This document shows, in pieces, positions 57,303 through 64,000 of a stretch of 64,000 nt of DNA. The stretch comes from Brucella sp. BE17 (GTDB lineage: Bacteria; Pseudomonadota; Alphaproteobacteria; Rhizobiales; Rhizobiaceae), in assembly GCF_039545455.1 (NCBI RefSeq), contig NZ_CP154467.1, positions 1,302,001-1,366,000 of the forward strand, given 5' to 3'. A program made the translations under genes and the position numbers. The notes beneath the pieces are model-generated. The model had not been told where the DNA came from. It saw only the letters and a program-made list of their open reading frames with translations, and ran no database searches. Every line of letters starts with the position of its first letter. The first letter of the stretch is position 1.

Positions 57303-59480
57303 TCAGCGCCGCTTGTTTGCCAGATGCGCCACCACATTTTCGATCATGCGCATACCGGCATTCTGCCCCAGCGACATGATGGATTCAGGGTGAAACTGCA
57401 CCGCTGCCACAGGCTCGTGCTTGTGCTCAAAAGCCATGATGACACCGTCTTCGGTTTCTGACGTCACCAGAAAATCGTCGGGCAAGCGTTCCGGGTCGGC
57501 AAAGATCGAATGATAGCGCCCGACCGTTACTTCTTTTGGAAGGCCGGAGAAAATGCGCCCCTGTTTGGAGATACGGATGCGAGACGGCTTTCCATGCATG
57601 GGAACATGCAACTGCCGTAACGTACCGCCATAGGCTTCCGCCAAGGCCTGAAGCCCGAGACAGACGCCGAAAATCGGCAGCTTGCGCTTGCGTGCTTTGT
57701 CGATTGTCGCCTTGCAATCGAAATCCTGTGGCGTACCCGGCCCGGGTGACAATACCACCAGATCGGGATTGACGCGATCAAATATTTCCTCGGCCACCGG
57801 TGTGCGCACGGTTGAAACCGTGGCTCCGGTCTGGCGGAAATAATTGGCGAGCGTGTGCACAAACGAATCCTCGTGATCGACCAGCAGGATCGAAATCCCC
57901 TCGCCCACTTTGGAAGCGGTACGCTCTTCCGCAACCTGATTGCTTTTTTGTGCTTCACGCACGGCAGCAATCATGGCCGAAGCCTTCAACTCCGTTTCGG
58001 CCTCTTCTTCCTGCGGATTGGAATCAAACAGTAGCGTTGCACCAGCCCGGATTTCCGCAACCCCGTCCTTGATACGAATGGTGCGCAATGTGAGGCCGGT
58101 GTTCATGTCGCCATTGAAATGCATCATGCCAATGGCGCCGCCATACCATGCACGCGGGCTGCGTTCGTTTTCTTCGAGAAAGCGCATCGCCCAGAGTTTT
58201 GGCGCACCGGTTACGGTCACCGCCCATGCATGGCTTAAAAAGCCGTCAAAAGCGTCCATGCCATCGCGCAACCGTCCCTCGATATGATCAACGGTATGAA
58301 TGAGACGCGAATACATCTCAATCTGGCGACGACCAATGACGCGCACCGACCCCGGCTCGCAGACGCGGCTCTTGTCGTTGCGGTCGACGTCCGAGCACAT
58401 GGTGAGTTCGGATTCGTCCTTCTTGGAGTTGAGCAGTTTCAAGATCTGTTCTGAATCCGAGATAGCATCGTCACCCCGTTTGATGGTGCCGGAAATCGGA
58501 CACGTCTCGATGCGCCGCCCATTGACACGCACGAACATTTCCGGCGACGCGCCAACCAGATATTCGTTGTCGCCGAGATTGATGAAAAAGGAATAGGGCG
58601 AGGGGTTGATGGTTTTGAGCCGACGAAAAATTTCTGACGGTGCTGTATGGCAACGTTCATAAAATGTCTGACCCGGCACGACCTCGAACAGATCGCCGCG
58701 CTTAAAACTGTCTTTGGCGCGCTCGACCAGCTTGGCATATTCACCTGGATTATGGTCACCACGCGGCAGGTCGCGTTCGGATGGGTTAAAAGCCTGCGCG
58801 GGCGTTTCTCGGGCCAGACCATGTGTGGATGAACCACCGCAGGCAAATTCATAGCGATCCACCCATGCGCGCGCCGAATAATGATCGGCCACGAAAATCT
58901 CGTCTGGAATGAAAAGCACCAGATCGCGCTGGTCGGCCGGGCGCTTCAATTTATAGTCAATCCGGTCGAACTGAAATGCCAGATCATAACCGAAAGCACC
59001 GTAAAGACCGAGATTGTCGTCTTCTTCCGAGAAGAAAAGCCCGACAATGGCGCGCAATACCGTGAAGACCGAAGGCACACGCGAGCGTTCTTCCTCGGTA
59101 AAGGTCCCGCTTGGCTCGGCAATCGTCAATTCAATCCGGCTTTCTTCGGACGTGTCGATGCTCACTTCGGCAAGCTTACGAACCGTTTCCAGAACGGGGC
59201 GCAGCAGGATGATGCCGCGCGCATTCAGCGCTTCGATGCGCATGGTGCGGGCGCGTGAGGAAATGACGACCGGCGGATCAATGATTGCCGTGTCCCAACG
59301 CGTATAGCGGCCCGGATATTCATAATTGGACGAAAACACCGCACCGCGTCTTGAGTTGAGCGCATCGATATAGGTTTCAATCGCTCCCTTATATTCGGTC
59401 AGATGCCGCGTGCGCTCAACGACGACACCGCCCGCGGTCTCGTGCTGGACTATCTCGTTATCCGCTATTTTCGCATTCAT
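57303..59480 (-). CDS. trpEG: Fused anthranilate synthase TrpE-TrpG
   Basis: The 725-residue protein joins TrpE (about 1-510) and TrpG (about 530-725). TrpE shows the anthranilate synthase motifs [45 protein letters not shown] and [17 protein letters not shown]. TrpG shows [30 protein letters not shown], the catalytic Cys607 in [16 protein letters not shown] and HPES near the end. It makes anthranilate from chorismate and glutamine. Fusion is usual in Rhizobiales. The start ATG is 150 bases after the leader-peptide stop. Confidence 0.97.
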   Translation of the reverse strand: MNAKIADNEIVQHETAGGVVVERTRHLTEYKGAIETYIDALNSRRGAVFSSNYEYPGRYTRWDTAIIDPPVVISSRARTMRIEALNARGIILLRPVLETVRKLAEVSIDTSEESRIELTIAEPSGTFTEEERSRVPSVFTVLRAIVGLFFSEEDDNLGLYGAFGYDLAFQFDRIDYKLKRPADQRDLVLFIPDEIFVADHYSARAWVDRYEFACGGSSTHGLARETPAQAFNPSERDLPRGDHNPGEYAKLVERAKDSFKRGDLFEVVPGQTFYERCHTAPSEIFRRLKTINPSPYSFFINLGDNEYLVGASPEMFVRVNGRRIETCPISGTIKRGDDAISDSEQILKLLNSKKDESELTMCSDVDRNDKSRVCEPGSVRVIGRRQIEMYSRLIHTVDHIEGRLRDGMDAFDGFLSHAWAVTVTGAPKLWAMRFLEENERSPRAWYGGAIGMMHFNGDMNTGLTLRTIRIKDGVAEIRAGATLLFDSNPQEEEAETELKASAMIAAVREAQKSNQVAEERTASKVGEGISILLVDHEDSFVHTLANYFRQTGATVSTVRTPVAEEIFDRVNPDLVVLSPGPGTPQDFDCKATIDKARKRKLPIFGVCLGLQALAEAYGGTLRQLHVPMHGKPSRIRISKQGRIFSGLPKEVTVGRYHSIFADPERLPDDFLVTSETEDGVIMAFEHKHEPVAAVQFHPESIMSLGQNAGMRMIENVVAHLANKRR

Positions 59481-59556
59481 GCTTGGCTGATCCCAATTGG
59501 CTTTTCGTTTCCGAACATTTTCAAACTTCCCGAAGGACCCATTCCGTCAGCCAAAC

Positions 59557-59586
59557 AAAAAGGCCGCCCGGATAATCCCAGCGGCC
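59557..59586 (-). terminator. Trp attenuator terminator
   Basis: On the minus strand GGCCGC pairs with GCGGCC (59581-59586, 59562-59567), followed by five T. Its 5' arm (59580-59586) can instead pair perfectly over 7 bases with AGCGGCC at 59622-59628, just after the trpL stop codon, so the fold switches as in ribosome-mediated attenuation. Confidence 0.85.
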
Positions 59587-59629
59587 CTGTCTCCTGAACG
59601 CAAATGCACAAACGCCTGCGTGGCCGCTT

Positions 59630-59677
59630 TTAGCGAACCCACCACCAGCCGTTATTGACAATGCGCGAAATGTTCAT
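59630..59677 (-). CDS. trpL: Trp leader peptide
   Basis: ATG at 59677 to TAA at 59630 encodes MNISRIVNNGWWWVR, 15 residues with three consecutive Trp codons (59639-59647). The frame ends 2 bases before the 2:3 pairing arm. In Sinorhizobium meliloti a trpL transcript that begins at the ATG itself makes a leaderless peptide and a trans-acting RNA; the promoter here places the start about 7 bases from the -10 box, so the same is likely. Low tryptophan stalls ribosomes at the Trp codons, frees the antiterminator and lets trpEG be read. Confidence 0.92.
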   Translation of the reverse strand: MNISRIVNNGWWWVR

Positions 59678-59684
59678 GCTGCTA

Positions 59685-59713
59685 GTGTTAGCCTTGCATG
59701 AGACCGCTTGCAA
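59685..59713 (-). promoter_or_regulatory. trpL-trpEG promoter
   Basis: TTGCAA (59708-59713) and TAACAC on the minus strand (59685-59690) are 17 bases apart. The -10 hexamer ends 7 bases before the trpL ATG, so transcription should begin at or very close to the start codon. Confidence 0.75.
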
Positions 59714-59807
59714 CCGGAAAATGAACCTGCGGCATTTTCCGCAAAAACCGTCCTGTTACCTGCCAATTCTAACGGCATACAACCGAAGAAAACCCTGCTA
59801 GGCCTCC

Positions 59808-59847
59808 AAAAAAAGAAAAGTCCGGACAGTTTGCAGCGGCCCGGACT
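59808..59847 (-). terminator. Minus-strand intrinsic terminator of a candidate small RNA
   Basis: AGTCCGG / CCGGACT (59819-59825, 59841-59847) form the stem; on the minus strand CTTTTC and a seven-T run follow. No annotated minus-strand gene lies directly upstream. Confidence 0.8.
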
Positions 59848-59945
59848 TCTCCCTGCCCTTAATGAGGACAGAACAGACAAGGGAAGCGGGGAGCCTTGCC
59901 TGATATGAACGAGGCTCCACACCCCTGACGGCAAAATTCATACGT
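59815..59945 (-). ncRNA. Candidate three-stem small RNA between trpL and an Lrp gene (5' end approximate)
   Basis: On the minus strand there are three successive stems: GGAGCCT / AGGCTCC (59912-59918, 59890-59896; 15-base loop), CCCTT / AAGGG (59879-59883, 59856-59860), and the terminator above. The stretch between them is pyrimidine-rich (CTCCCCGCTTCCC), able to pair with ribosome-binding sites. The layout resembles trans-acting alphaproteobacterial sRNAs such as the AbcR/alpha-r15 type, but I cannot claim homology. The start is a guess; a promoter near 59950 is not clear. Confidence 0.55.
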
Positions 59946-59947
59946 GC

Positions 59948-60190
59948 AATATAATTTTCAATATGCCGAAAACTACCATAGGTTGAGTCACTTTGGCAAC
60001 CTGTAATTGTAGCGCGAATATCATCCTGTCATCATTCGCAGTTGTATAAGCTTTGTAAAATTGTCTGCCTTTTATGTAAGATTCGTCTTGCACCGGGGCG
60101 ATAATTCCGATTCATTTCAATGAACAAGAAAGCGTTGATGAAAACAGAGCTGCCATCATCAGGCAGCCATTTGAGTATGGGAGCCGCAGA
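59948..60190. other. Gap upstream of the Lrp/AsnC gene
   Basis: It is AT-rich and holds the Lrp gene promoter on one side and perhaps the small RNA promoter on the other. I see no coding frame. No specific operator is recognised. Confidence 0.5.
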
Positions 60191-60652
60191 ATGAAAGACC
60201 TTGATGCAATGGACAAGAGCATTTTGCGCGCGCTTCAGGAAAACGGGCGCCTGTCAAACACCGAGCTTGCCGATCGCATCAACTTATCCCAGACGGCCAC
60301 GGCCGAACGCGTGAAGCGCCTGACACGGGAAGGTTACATTCTAGGTTATTCTGCGCAGCTTTCTCCCAGAATGCTCGACAGGGCAATGCTGGTTTTCATC
60401 GAAATCAAGCTCGACCGCACCACACCGGAAGTTTTCGAGACTTTTTCTACCTTCACCCGCGGTAATCCCGATATACTGGAGTGCCATATGGTAGCCGGTG
60501 GCTTTGATTATCTGGTGAAGGCACGAGTTTCCGATATGGATCATTATCGCCGCTTTCTCTCCGAAGCTTTGCTATCGCTGCCGGGTGTGCGCGAATCCCA
60601 CACCTATGCCGTCATGGAAGAAGTCAAGGAAACCGCGCATATCGCCGTTTGA
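60191..60652 (+). CDS. Lrp/AsnC-family transcriptional regulator
   Basis: The 153-residue protein begins MKDLDAMDKSILRALQENGRLSNTELADRINLSQTATAERVKRLTREGYILGY, a standard Lrp helix-turn-helix, and continues with the RAM ligand-binding domain (VFIEIKLDRTTPEVF, ILECHMVAGGFDYLVKARVSDMDHYRRFLSEALLSLPGV). It forms an octameric disc with an amino acid as effector in other species. Its targets are unknown. The neighbouring MarR/MFS pair is 98 bases downstream on the same strand. Confidence 0.94.
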   Translation: MKDLDAMDKSILRALQENGRLSNTELADRINLSQTATAERVKRLTREGYILGYSAQLSPRMLDRAMLVFIEIKLDRTTPEVFETFSTFTRGNPDILECHMVAGGFDYLVKARVSDMDHYRRFLSEALLSLPGVRESHTYAVMEEVKETAHIAV

Positions 60653-60750
60653 GTGCTGCTTTAATCCGTCTTCCCCAATCACGCTCCCTCACATATGGGA
60701 TTTTCCTCAAGAAACTTGCCAAAGTCGATTTACGTGTATATACCCGCATT

Positions 60751-61161
60751 ATGCCCCATACATGTTTCTGCACACTTCTAAGGCAAGCCACACGCAAAAC
60801 CTCGGCCGTATACGACGGGGCGCTGGCTCCTCTTGGGATCAATGTCGCCCAGTTCAGCCTGTTGCGCCGACTGGAGCGCAAAGGTGCGCTGTCATTGACC
60901 GAACTCGCCCACGATGCTGACCTTGACCGTTCGACCATCGGGCGCAATGCAAAAGTCCTGCAACGTATGGAACTGATCGAACCCGTGCAAACCACAGACC
61001 ATCGCGTCAACAAGGTGCAACTGACCGCTACCGGGCACGATCTTCTACTACGCGGCGCACCACTCTGGGACAAAGCGCAGGAAGCGATCGAAATAAAGCT
61101 TGGCGATGACGGTGTCCTCCAGTTGCAAAATCTGCTGCACGCCCTTGAAACCGCAGATTGA
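60751..61161 (+). CDS. MarR-family transcriptional regulator
   Basis: With the ATG at 60751 it has 136 residues: winged-helix region LRRLERKGALSLTELAHDADLDRSTIGRNAKVLQRMELIEPVQTTDHRVNKVQLTATGHDLL. An 8-bp palindrome GTATATAC (60736-60743) lies 8 bases before the ATG and may be part of an operator. It is followed by an MFS transporter gene after 96 bases, a common arrangement of repressor and efflux pump. An upstream frame extension to 60649 overlaps the Lrp stop and is unlikely. Confidence 0.88.
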   Translation: MPHTCFCTLLRQATRKTSAVYDGALAPLGINVAQFSLLRRLERKGALSLTELAHDADLDRSTIGRNAKVLQRMELIEPVQTTDHRVNKVQLTATGHDLLLRGAPLWDKAQEAIEIKLGDDGVLQLQNLLHALETAD

Positions 61162-61257
61162 CTACGAACAATGACCGAAAAGGTTCGGTTCCTTATGGAA
61201 CCAATAGTCCTATAATCACCAAGGCCATCGAAAATGGTCTAACTGAAAGCGCCTTCG

Positions 61258-62550
61258 ATGATTTCTGCCCGCCTTGCAGGTTTTCTCGCCCGGAGAGACA
61301 TCCATTATGGATGGGTGGTCGCAGCCATTACCTTCCTCACCATGCTGGCGACCGCGGCCGCAATGGGATCGGCTGGCATATTGATCGATCCGCTGCAGCG
61401 TGAATTCGGCTGGACCAACGCCAACATCTCTTTCGCCATGGCGCTTCGCCTCGTCCTGTTCGGCCTGATGGGACCATTTGCGGCCGCCTTCATGAACCAG
61501 TTTGGGCTGCGCCGCGTCGTAACCGCCGCACTCATTCTGATTTCATCCGGTCTGATCGGTTCAATCTTCATGACAGAGCAATGGCATATGGTGGCGCTCT
61601 GGGGCGTCATCATCGGCATCGGTACCGGCATGACGGCGCTGGTTCTTGGCGCGACCGTCGCCGCACGCTGGTTCGAAAAGCGCCGCGGGCTTGTCGTCGG
61701 CCTGATGACTGCCAGCAACGCGACGGGACAGCTCGTCTTCATGCCTATTCTGGCCAGCGTCAGTCAGTCGATCGGCTGGCGTGCTTCGCTTGTCGTGGTG
61801 ATCTGTTTTCTGGTCGCAGCCCTTCTACTCGTTCTCATGCTGATGCGGGATAATCCATCGGATATAGGCCTCAAACCTTTCGGACGTGTCGCGCCGCTTC
61901 CCGCACCCCAGCCAAAAATGAGTTTTGGCGCCATGCTAGCCTCACCATTGACCGTTCTGCGGGAAGCTTCTTCCACCGCGACGTTCTGGGTGTTGTTCCT
62001 GACATTTTTTGTTTGCGGATTTTCGACCAACGGGCTCATCCAGACCCACTGGATCGCGCTTTGCGGGGATTTCGGCATCGCACCGGTCGGCGCCGCCGGC
62101 ATTCTCGCCGTGATCGGTGCCTTCGATCTGATCGGCACCATTGGTTCGGGCTGGCTGACCGATCGTTTCGACAATCGATGGCTTCTGTTTTGGTTTTACG
62201 CCTTGCGTGGCCTATCGCTCATTTATCTCACCTTCACAGACTTCACGCTCTATGAACTGGCGCTTTTCGCGGCTTTTTATGGGTTGGACTGGGTTGCAAC
62301 CGTACCACCAACTGTCAAACTCGCCGCCGAGCGCTTTGGGCCGGAAAAAGCCGGTATCATCTTCGGCTGGGTTTTCACCGGCCATCAAGTTGGTGCTGCT
62401 GCCGCTGCCGGCTTTGCCGGGTTGGTCAGGACCGACTATGACAGCTATACCCCAGCGCTCATTCTGGCCGGAGCATTGTGCTTTGCTGCTGCGGCGATGG
62501 TCTTTCTCATCACCCGCTCAAACACACGAACTGTTCTCCAACCTTCATAA
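61258..62550 (+). CDS. MFS transporter (OFA-like)
   Basis: The 430-residue protein has 12 predicted membrane helices and the motif-A-like FGWTNANISFAMALRLVLFGLMGPFAAAFMNQFGLRRVV in the loop between helices 2 and 3, and GLDWVATVPPTVKLAAERFGPEKAGIIFGWVFTGHQVGAAAAAGFAG near the end. It resembles the oxalate/formate-antiporter-like MFS group; the substrate is unknown. It is probably controlled by the MarR gene upstream. The stop overlaps the convergent methyltransferase stop region by 6 bases. Confidence 0.88.
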   Translation: MISARLAGFLARRDIHYGWVVAAITFLTMLATAAAMGSAGILIDPLQREFGWTNANISFAMALRLVLFGLMGPFAAAFMNQFGLRRVVTAALILISSGLIGSIFMTEQWHMVALWGVIIGIGTGMTALVLGATVAARWFEKRRGLVVGLMTASNATGQLVFMPILASVSQSIGWRASLVVVICFLVAALLLVLMLMRDNPSDIGLKPFGRVAPLPAPQPKMSFGAMLASPLTVLREASSTATFWVLFLTFFVCGFSTNGLIQTHWIALCGDFGIAPVGAAGILAVIGAFDLIGTIGSGWLTDRFDNRWLLFWFYALRGLSLIYLTFTDFTLYELALFAAFYGLDWVATVPPTVKLAAERFGPEKAGIIFGWVFTGHQVGAAAAAGFAGLVRTDYDSYTPALILAGALCFAAAAMVFLITRSNTRTVLQPS

Positions 62551-63507
62551 AGCATCCCCCCAATCGGCACGACGTGCCCAGCGGAAGAAGTCGCCGTCGC
62601 GTTTTGTTACCAGTCGCTCATCTGCCGTGCCATCATTATGGCAGAGTTTTATCGAGACCTTGCCGCTACCCGTCCGCACCGGCGCGATCACCCGGGCCTT
62701 AGTGTCAACAACGGATTGTCGTACAGCTGCGAGATAGATGAATTTTTCATCCTCCCACGGCACTTCCGCATCCTTGGTCATGCGATGAATGCGTGAACGT
62801 GCGACACGGCGCGAAAAATGACACCAGTCGGGCGCGGAAAGCGCACAGGCAGATTGATGCACACAAGGCGCAGCGATAAAGGCTCCCTCCGCAATCAACT
62901 CTGCACGCGCATCCAGAATACGCCGCCAGCCAGCCGGGGTCCCTGGCTCCACAACCACCAACATCTGGCGCGCCGAAGCCCAAAGCCTCTTCAAGAGAAA
63001 AGTCCGCTCATCCGGTGCCAGTTCATCAAGCACATAAGCAATGGTGACGAGATCGGCTTCTGGAAAGTCTGGCCTTTCCTTCACCACATCGCCTGCACGC
63101 CAATCGAGCTTGGCAAAGCCGCTTTTCTGCGCAAGACTGTGACCAACCGCCCGGATCGCTGGGCTTGCTTCGATCATCGTTGCGCTCTCGAGCATCGGCC
63201 AGCACTGCTTTGCAGCCCATAGTGCCGTTCCCGGTCCGGCTCCGACATCAAGCATGGTTTGCGGCGCAAAGCTGTCACAGATTTCTGCCGCACTCTCAAA
63301 ACTGGAACGCACCGCTGCGTAAGTCGCGGGCAGGCGCGCAGCGAGATATGCTTTAGCCGCCAGTTCGTCGGAAATATGCAGCCGACCGTCACGGGTTTCC
63401 GCACGATAGCGGCGCGAGAGAAGATCGGATGCGCGCTGCAAGTCTACCAATGCGACGCTCTCAAGCGCCGCATCGACCGCCTGACGAAGGATGGGCGGCA
63501 ATTCCAT
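62545..63507 (-). CDS. Rsm22-family ribosomal-subunit methyltransferase-like protein
   Basis: The 320-residue protein has a SAM-binding domain (MLDVGAGPGTALWAAKQCWP near residue 91) and the Rsm22 C-terminal part with a Cys/His-rich site CVHQSACALSAPDWCHFSRRV that may bind an iron-sulfur cluster as in the mitochondrial relative. Rsm22 is needed for assembly of the small subunit in mitochondria; its rRNA or assembly role in bacteria is not defined. The gene follows the DUF2333 gene by 6 bases on the minus strand. Confidence 0.87.
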   Translation of the reverse strand: MELPPILRQAVDAALESVALVDLQRASDLLSRRYRAETRDGRLHISDELAAKAYLAARLPATYAAVRSSFESAAEICDSFAPQTMLDVGAGPGTALWAAKQCWPMLESATMIEASPAIRAVGHSLAQKSGFAKLDWRAGDVVKERPDFPEADLVTIAYVLDELAPDERTFLLKRLWASARQMLVVVEPGTPAGWRRILDARAELIAEGAFIAAPCVHQSACALSAPDWCHFSRRVARSRIHRMTKDAEVPWEDEKFIYLAAVRQSVVDTKARVIAPVRTGSGKVSIKLCHNDGTADERLVTKRDGDFFRWARRADWGDAL

Positions 63508-63513
63508 TCCCGC

Positions 63514-64000
63514 TCAGCGCTCCAGAACCTGTTTGACGTCAACGAGATTGGAACGGACCCGGAGGATATAGAACCCCATCGTGGTCAGATGCGAGGGCAT
63601 AAACCATGCATCGGGATTGCCATTGGAGACGATGAAAGGCCGCATATTGAGCGCGGTACGCATCTGCTTTTCCATCTCGTCCCAGACACCGTCGAGATGT
63701 TTTTCCGCCAGCACACCGCGAAAATCAGAGTGTGCTGCGCGCAACAGGCCATAATACGCATAAAGCTGGCCATAGGCGAACCAGAAACGGTCATCGGCGC
63801 GGGTGTCGAACCAACCCGCATGATAATTCTCGGCACGATCTTTCAGGATTGCCGAAGTCGATCCAAGATCGCTTGCGATCCGGTCGACAAGCTGGATCAA
63901 ATTGTCGGCGCGCGCATCAAATGTCGCCTGACAGTTTTCAAGACGAGTGTTGAAAGCACGCATATCCTTGATGGCGGAACGATAATAGCTCGGTGTCGGT
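63514..64000 (-). CDS. DUF2333 family protein, C-terminal part (5' end outside window)
   Basis: The frame is open past the right edge, so the start is missing; the ATG at 63963 is internal (codons PTPSYYRSAIKD continue upstream). The visible 162 residues match DUF2333: ENCQATFDARADNLIQLVDRIASDLGSTSAILKDRAENYHAGWFDTRADDRFWFAYGQLYAYYGLLRAAHSDF and SNGNPDAWFMPSHLTTMGFYILRVRSNLVDVKQVLE. The family is found in proteobacteria, with a membrane anchor near the N-terminus in full-length members, and no known role. Confidence 0.9.
   Translation of the reverse strand, partial: PTPSYYRSAIKDMRAFNTRLENCQATFDARADNLIQLVDRIASDLGSTSAILKDRAENYHAGWFDTRADDRFWFAYGQLYAYYGLLRAAHSDFRGVLAEKHLDGVWDEMEKQMRTALNMRPFIVSNGNPDAWFMPSHLTTMGFYILRVRSNLVDVKQVLER

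Noticed and set aside
59674..59934. 86-codon minus-strand frame covering the small RNA terminator and the trp promoter
   Set aside because: It crosses a strong terminator and promoter and has no family-like sequence; the non-coding reading explains the structure better.

Overview
The window reads as a stretch of the primary chromosome of an alphaproteobacterium of the order Rhizobiales, most likely family Brucellaceae (Brucella in the wide sense, including Ochrobactrum). This is inferred from gene content and order: a WadC/LpcC-type LPS-core mannosyltransferase beside greA, a BA14k-type small secreted protein, petP-petR, a fused trpEG with a Trp leader peptide, UvrB with long terminal extensions, an LpxO-type hydroxylase, and alphaproteobacterial families such as DUF1285 and UbiK. 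There is no rRNA gene, tRNA gene, insertion sequence, prophage or CRISPR array. Coding density is high and almost all genes are chromosomal housekeeping genes.

Layout. 1-4 kb: end of an Lrp/AsnC regulator, wadC, greA, a DMT-family membrane protein, a thioesterase and an SH3 protein. 4-12 kb: uvrB, a zinc-type oxidoreductase divergent from an HxlR regulator, a lytic transglycosylase, cspA, a BA14k protein, an MBL hydrolase and a Gly-rich membrane protein. 12-18.5 kb: ilvE, petP, petR and its sensor kinase, crcB, csaA, ybjN, ubiK. 18.7-22.7 kb: lgt, midA-like, pgeF and a creatinase-like M24 protein. 22.7-31 kb: lipoprotein, prs, a HerA-like ATPase, the rplY-pth-DHFR-ychF-maoC-maoC run, apt. 31-38 kb: the petABC cytochrome bc1 operon, an ABC exporter, trmL and hemF. 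38-49 kb: lpxO, the DUF1285-nudix-cca run, and a divergent MoxR/DUF58/DUF4159/VWA-like operon. 49-64 kb: a glutathionyl transferase, ompW, nudix, a phosphoesterase, leuA, two divergent CDF metal transporters, trpEG, an Lrp regulator, MarR plus MFS, an Rsm22-type methyltransferase and a DUF2333 gene cut by the window end.

Functional themes are envelope and lipid A/LPS modification (wadC, lpxO, lgt, pgeF, lytic transglycosylase, MoxR operon), respiration and heme (petABC, hemF, petPR, ubiK) and amino-acid biosynthesis under RNA control (leuA, trpEG, ilvE). The most interesting content lies between genes. A Trp attenuator has a 15-residue leader peptide with three consecutive Trp codons, apparently leaderless. 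The leuA leader has a Leu-rich peptide and two mutually exclusive hairpins. A perfect FNR/FixK-type box lies upstream of ompW. Two unannotated stretches look like small RNA genes, each ending in a strong intrinsic terminator. A perfect 7-7-7 inverted repeat lies just upstream of petP. I saw no clearly new multi-gene system. The least understood operon is MoxR-DUF58-DUF4159-VWA-like at 42-48.9 kb.
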